64,000 nt of DNA, from the NCBI GenBank assembly GCA_934047225.1, contig OW203986.1, positions 12,837,221-12,901,220 on the forward strand, written 5' to 3'. Position numbers and translations under genes: made by a program. Source of the stretch: Ypsolopha sequella. Taxonomy: Eukaryota > Arthropoda > Insecta > Lepidoptera > Ypsolophidae. The notes beneath the pieces were generated by a model. It was not told where the DNA came from, made no database searches, and was given only the letters and a program-made list of their open reading frames with translations. Positions 59,820 through 64,000 of this stretch are shown piece by piece; the first letter of the stretch is position 1, and the number at the start of each line of letters is the position of its first letter.

Positions 59820-61450
59820 ATAGTAATGCTAATGGAAGTGAAAAACTTGATAAAATGGGTAAAAAAAAATGTTTTTGATCTCTTACCGCGTCATCAGGAT
59901 GAATTTCGCTGTATAAGTCATCTTTTATAATTTTTTGATTCGTCGCGTATTTAAGGAATGTTCGATTTTTGCTAGTGACTTCAACAGCGTTGATTTTGAT
60001 TTAAGATGGTTACATGGCCTATTTGTATGAAACTGGCTGATTCTGTGAGTAAAAATTAGCCTGGTCCATGTTAAAATCTATATCATTATAAAAGTTTAGT
60101 CGCAGTTCATTGATTACACGCAAAATTATAGATACATATAGGTACATATTCTCACGCCTCACCTATCTCCCCTAAGGGTAGGCAGAGATTACGGATTTCC
60201 ATCTGCTACAATCGTGACACACCTCATAACATAAAGTTATCACCTACTTTAAGCTGATGACGGAACCTGTTAGTTGTTTACGAAGTATTTAAATTACCTA
60301 CTTATTTCTTAACTCAAGTCAACAAAAGACTTCAAAACTCAGATAAATCTGAGCTTCAAAATGAAACGCCTCGTCAAAACTGTCACATCTACGTCAATTA
60401 ATCATTTTCTCTAATGGTCATATATGTACATTGAAAGGGCGGTCTACTTATCCGTTTGTTAATTCATATTGGCCTGGTTTCCAGGTTGTGTGAAGTTTTT
60501 ATATTTTTCAAAGTGATTGATTTAAATGAAAAGAGGTATTCTGGATTGTGAAAAGAATAAAACCAAGTGAATATAACTTGGAAAGAAGGTTTTTCCTGTT
60601 TTAGTTTTTTTTTGTGTTAATAACGCACAATATAATTAATTATTATTTGAATATTTAATGTTAGGTAATTGAAAACTAATATGATTCTGCGAAATCCCAC
60701 AGAAACTAAATATTGCGTCTGTGCAAAATCCATAGCTTGTAAAAATTCTAAATATTTTTGAATGCATTATAAGTTTGCAAGGAAGAAAAATTATGAATTA
60801 AAAACCTTTTTAAACAAGCTTAAATAATAAATATTATTAAGATTGAGAATTTAATATTATTTACTGCACTTGAAGTTTTAGCACTATGCTACAGTTTTCA
60901 GGCAGACATGAAGGTTGCAAGTATGCAAATAAGCAAACTGAAAGACAAAGAGGTAGGTACCTAAGTATGTGGGTGTTTTATTCTTTATTCTTATAAACAG
61001 AGATTTCTGACAGCAAAACCATAACAATAGGAAAATGTAACATAAACGAAGTAATCATACACGTATACACAGAGAAGAAGAATATACAAAGAATTATACA
61101 AGTTTAATAACAAAGTAAAAATGTAAATAAATACTTACTATAAATACAATCTATAAAATATAATAAATATACCTAAGCATGTGGGTGTTTTATTATGAGA
61201 AACAAAATAATAAGGCCATGGAATGTAAACTTAATTTAAATTTTTTATACAAATTCACTCCGTTAGGAATCCACGTGGCTGCACGAAAATATATATAAGA
61301 TAAAGATAAAGTTAATTTATTTGCATAAATTGTGGTATACATAATGGTGAGTTACACAAAATTGGTTCAGCACAATTTACCTTATTCAGGCATGCAAATT
61401 TTGGAGTATGCATTTTATAATATCTATTCATAAAAGTATCTATAATTGTT
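59820..61450. other. No recognised gene
   Basis: AT-rich. 60150-60240 (CTCCCCTAAGGGTAGGCAGA) resembles a known interspersed insect repeat fragment, but boundaries cannot be set. Confidence 0.4.
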
Positions 61451-61454
61451 ATCA

Positions 61455-61600
61455 ATAATTTATTCCATCCATCAGCCCGTATTCGTCCACTGCTGGACAT
61501 AGGCCTCCCCAATTTTCTTGGCGGTCCTCAGTCATCCTCATCCAGCCGACACCCGCAACGTCCTTCAGATCGTCAGTCCAGCGGGCACGAGGGCGGCCTA
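61455..61600 (-). mobile_element. RTE-type LINE 3' end, minus strand
   Basis: On the minus strand: GRPRARWTDDLKDVAGVGWM then RMTEDRQENW and, after a one-base frameshift, GEAYVQQWTNTG and a stop, followed by a GATGG tail. This is the endonuclease/RT C-terminal segment of RTE elements, 5'-truncated at a usual point. Confidence 0.87.
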
Positions 61601-61639
61601 TTATAATTTATTAGTGACTATAAATTTGTGACGTTATTT

Positions 61640-62065
61640 GATATAGCCAAATTCATACTGGATACTCGGTAAGTGGTCAGGACAAAGGTGCAATGCCCCT
61701 TTTTGCAAAATACGGATAGTATTATTTGTGCTCCTAAACATGTTTATAACAACTCTGTTGTATGTATTTTAGGTATCGATTTAATTTAAGTATGCTCATG
61801 TATTTTATTTATAAAAAAAGGTTGCTAAGGTTGCTATTGCTATTAGCAATAAGTGCCACTTTTGTACACCATTTTTGATTGTTTTCTGTTAATTAATTGT
61901 ATTAATTTATGTAAATGTGCAAAAAGTGTTCCAAATAAAATAAAACAACCCCGAGTTAATTAGTATAGGAAGCCTTAATTTTATTTAGCAGTTTTCCTGA
62001 TCACTTACAAAGTCTCCATTATGAATTAGGCTATATCAACCAAAGTCACCTTATAATACACGCGA
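61640..62065. mobile_element. Mariner-like foldback MITE relative, with LINE tail inside
   Basis: Ends share AAATTCATACTGGA / AATTCATAATGGA, AGTG(G/A)TCAGGA and an AAGGTGACTTTGG terminus (right) with the 39987 element. The middle is replaced by the LINE tail 61830-61948. Confidence 0.65.
61830..61948 (+). mobile_element. LINE 3' end, GTACACCATT type, copy 2
   Basis: TTGCTATTAGCAATAAGTGC, CACTTTTGTACACCATTTTT, ATTTATGTAAATGTGCAAAA, ending CAAATAAAATAAAA tail. Same family as 55690-55860, opposite orientation. Confidence 0.72.
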
Positions 62066-62329
62066 TTGTCACATCCCCTCCCTCCCGTAATCGTAATGTT
62101 ACTCTTATATCCTATTCGAAATAAAACATATTTTAATTACATATTTAATTATCTTTACTAATAATAAATGATTATAATTTCATAGAAAAACAGTAAAATA
62201 ATTTTTTTGTGAGATATATTTATTTAACTGTTTTTCTATGTATTATTTATTTACTTAAAAAAGTCGTATCTGTACATTGAATATTTTTAAGAGATTTTTC
62301 ATGAAATTGGTTACTAGTATTGGTACTGA

Positions 62330-62545
62330 AACCAAAACTAAAAATTGTTGAATTTTTGTTTGTCTGTCTTTACGTATGTTCCGTTTTACCAAAAACCACT
62401 AGACGAATTTGGTTACGGTTTTCTTTATTATCATTGCAGTGACAATGGTTCACATATAGGGTGTTGATAAAATATCGCCCAAGCCGAAAACGGGGCAGAG
62501 ATTGAATAAAGGCGGACGGAGCCGAGGTCGAAAGGCTAGTATAGA
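62330..62545 (+). mobile_element. Helitron-like repeat with TTTGTTTGTCTGTC head
   Basis: TTTTTGTTTGTCTGTCTTTA, CACTAGACGAATTTGGTTAC, and ends GGCGGACGGAGCCGAGGTCG then AAAGGCTAGT. The CTAGT end and the GCGGACGGAG block fit the interspersed repeats tentatively called Helitron-like at 16862. Confidence 0.5.
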
Positions 62546-62669
62546 TATAAATGAATCCTTACAAATATACGAAATGAAGTGACTTCCTATGTCTTCCTTT
62601 TTTTTTATTCTACGTGGATCTGTGATGTCAGATTGTGGGATGTTTTTTTTGTGTGGTACGAGGCTTTAA

Positions 62670-63150
62670 GAGGATGGCATACCCTAGCACCTTTTTTTAT
62701 TACCCGTCCAGCACAATAAGTCTAATGGCAAAGACCTTATTTGCTTTTCATAGAGGCGATTATATGTTGGCTCTTTGGCCTCTTTTTCTTGGACGCTTAA
62801 TACTAGTGATCACGCAGCGAAACAACAAATTGGTGTGTCTTTAGCTAATACTGAAATATATTGTAGGGAAAAAAATATTTGATTTAGATAAAATCCCTTC
62901 ATATTTATATTGCCTATTTTATAAAAAAAATCAAGTTGATCTCTTAACTGCGTTTTTGAAACGAACATTTGAAAACCAAGAAAAAGAGGGTGGAAAACAT
63001 TTTCTTTTTGACAAAAATATAAATCTTAATACATTGTTTATAGGTGGAATCTCTAGATAAAAGATCGATAAACCAAATATATTTTCTTCAATATGAGGAG
63101 AGACCTAGTTTCTTCCAATGAACCCTTGAAAATCTGGTGTTCTTGATGTT
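62670..63150 (+). mobile_element. TTAA-type MITE, family 6, copy without the palindrome
   Basis: After TTAA at 62666-62669. It aligns to 26496-26960 and lacks the 26-bp palindromic insertion, so it represents the ancestral state there. A 20-bp A-rich insertion lies near 62868. Confidence 0.75.
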
Positions 63151-63482
63151 CTAGCGTCAGGTGTCCACTTAAGTTTAATAAACGCTGTTCATATCGGTGG
63201 ACAAAACTTTTTGAACAAAAAAAAGAACGTGTCTGGATAAATATCCGTAATAATCCCTGGCCCGCGATGGTGAAATTCTCCATTTACATTCCTCATTGAA
63301 TCTTATTTCTCATCGATTATTCGACATTCTAAAAATTTGTTAAATAAGTTTTATTTTATGTGTTCAAAAAAATCTATGTATAATTTAGCATGTATTTGTA
63401 AGGATGTAAGGTGGTAAAATAGTTGACGCATTTGTGTTAATTTGCAAGATCGGAATTTAGTGTCGCCATATTTGTTATTTAA

Positions 63483-63915
63483 GGGGCTTGGTATCGCCAA
63501 ATGGGTACTTTCTAAAGCCTACTCCTCGTTTATGGCCGAACCAAAATATTGAAAAAATTTATTGAAAAATATTCTTTTTTATACCACCAAAACTTCTGAA
63601 AAAAATATATTTACGGAATATGGTTTTTTGGTTTGAATTCTCTACTGCTCCTATGTGGCTAGGTCGATTTAATTTATTTATGCTTTGAGTAATAGATAAA
63701 TTTGATAGCTATAAATATAACATACGATTATTTAATCTAATAAACACGTCCAAGTGAAAAGTATTATTTTCACCTATTTCGCCCTATCAAGGACGCAGCG
63801 AGCGTCGTAACAGCCACTTTGCATTGCGCACTGATATCAACATTATTTCAATGTCATTTCCGTCGATATTTGTAGCGACAAATATCGAGCTGCTAATTTT
63901 GCGACACTAATCGCC
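63483..63915 (+). mobile_element. TTAA-type MITE, family 3, copy I
   Basis: TTAA at 63479-63482; starts GGGGCTTGGTATCGCCAAAT; includes GTGAAAAGTATTATTTTCAC and the GACGCAGCGAGCGTCGTAAC block; ends ACACTAATCGCC with TTTA to the right. Confidence 0.78.
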
Positions 63916-63917
63916 TT

Positions 63918-64000
63918 TAGGTTAGGCATCGAGTTTTCAACGCGCAGTGTCACTGAAAAATGGAAAAAATGCGGAGTGCGAGAGGAACCGATTCAGGGAG
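63918..64000 (-). mobile_element. Start of a further family 1/2-like element, cut by the window end
   Basis: AACGCGCAGTGTCACTGAAA and GCGGAGTGCGAGAGGAACCG resemble the CACTG...GTGCGAGAGG end region of families 1 and 2. Truncated at 64000. Confidence 0.5.

Overview
This window looks like gene-poor, AT-rich animal DNA, most likely an insect and probably a lepidopteran. I found no intact protein-coding gene. The longest open frames are about 140 codons, and most are translations of repeats or AT-rich DNA. The insect/lepidopteran reading is inference. It rests on the repertoire: tRNA-headed SINEs carrying a GAGGAAACCTGCAT-type body, a 5S-rRNA-derived SINE, RTE-type LINE tails encoding EAYVQQWT, CR1/Jockey-type LINE 3' ends, the microsatellite-bearing GGCCAAGTGCGAGT...CGGAACCCTAAAAA element, and many small TTAA-flanked transposons.

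Layout. 0-10 kb: TTAA elements (0.67-1.02, 4.82-5.24, 6.25-6.90 with a nested MITE, 9.28-9.70), two 450-bp-class TIR elements, and a LINE 3' end with (CAA)n tail (8.15-8.78). 10-20 kb: a degenerate coding-like stretch (10.6-11.2), the 5S-SINE (12.0-12.2), a foldback MITE (14.4), a Helitron-like piece (16.9) and a textbook hAT MITE with a perfect 8-bp duplication (19.64-19.86). 20-40 kb: more TTAA elements, an inverted pair of hammerhead-like stem motifs (22.4), a possible minus-strand first exon (23.7-23.9), a tRNA-SINE (27.1), and a microsatellite element with a reversed copy of itself inside (34.8-35.7). 39-43 kb: a stack of four repeat or hairpin units, then a 2.3-kb block dotted with a GGTCGGAAACAGG-like motif around an old coding remnant. 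44-57 kb: a tRNA-SINE (44.0-44.3), GC-richer promoter-like patches (45.2, 47.3), a second possible minus-strand first exon (52.4-52.6), and a 368-bp foldback inserted at TTAA (53.5). 57-64 kb: a regular array of 18-bp palindromes on a 29-bp period, a 263-bp foldback, two RTE tails, a mariner-like foldback with a LINE tail inside it, and further TTAA elements.

How it fits together. The two candidate first exons are both on the minus strand, and each ends in a good GTAAG donor with no downstream coding exon visible. The simplest model is a long 5' region or intron of one or two minus-strand genes whose coding exons lie below position 1. This is inference and needs RNA data. The rest is a layered transposon record. 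TTAA-target elements dominate, and several independently preserved copies are exactly 416 bp.

Most worth checking: the palindrome array at 57.75-57.96 kb (conserved palindromes, unrelated spacers), the dispersed CTGAYGM-stem-GAAA hammerhead-like motif with compensatory stem changes, and the motif-rich 40.7-43.1 kb block.
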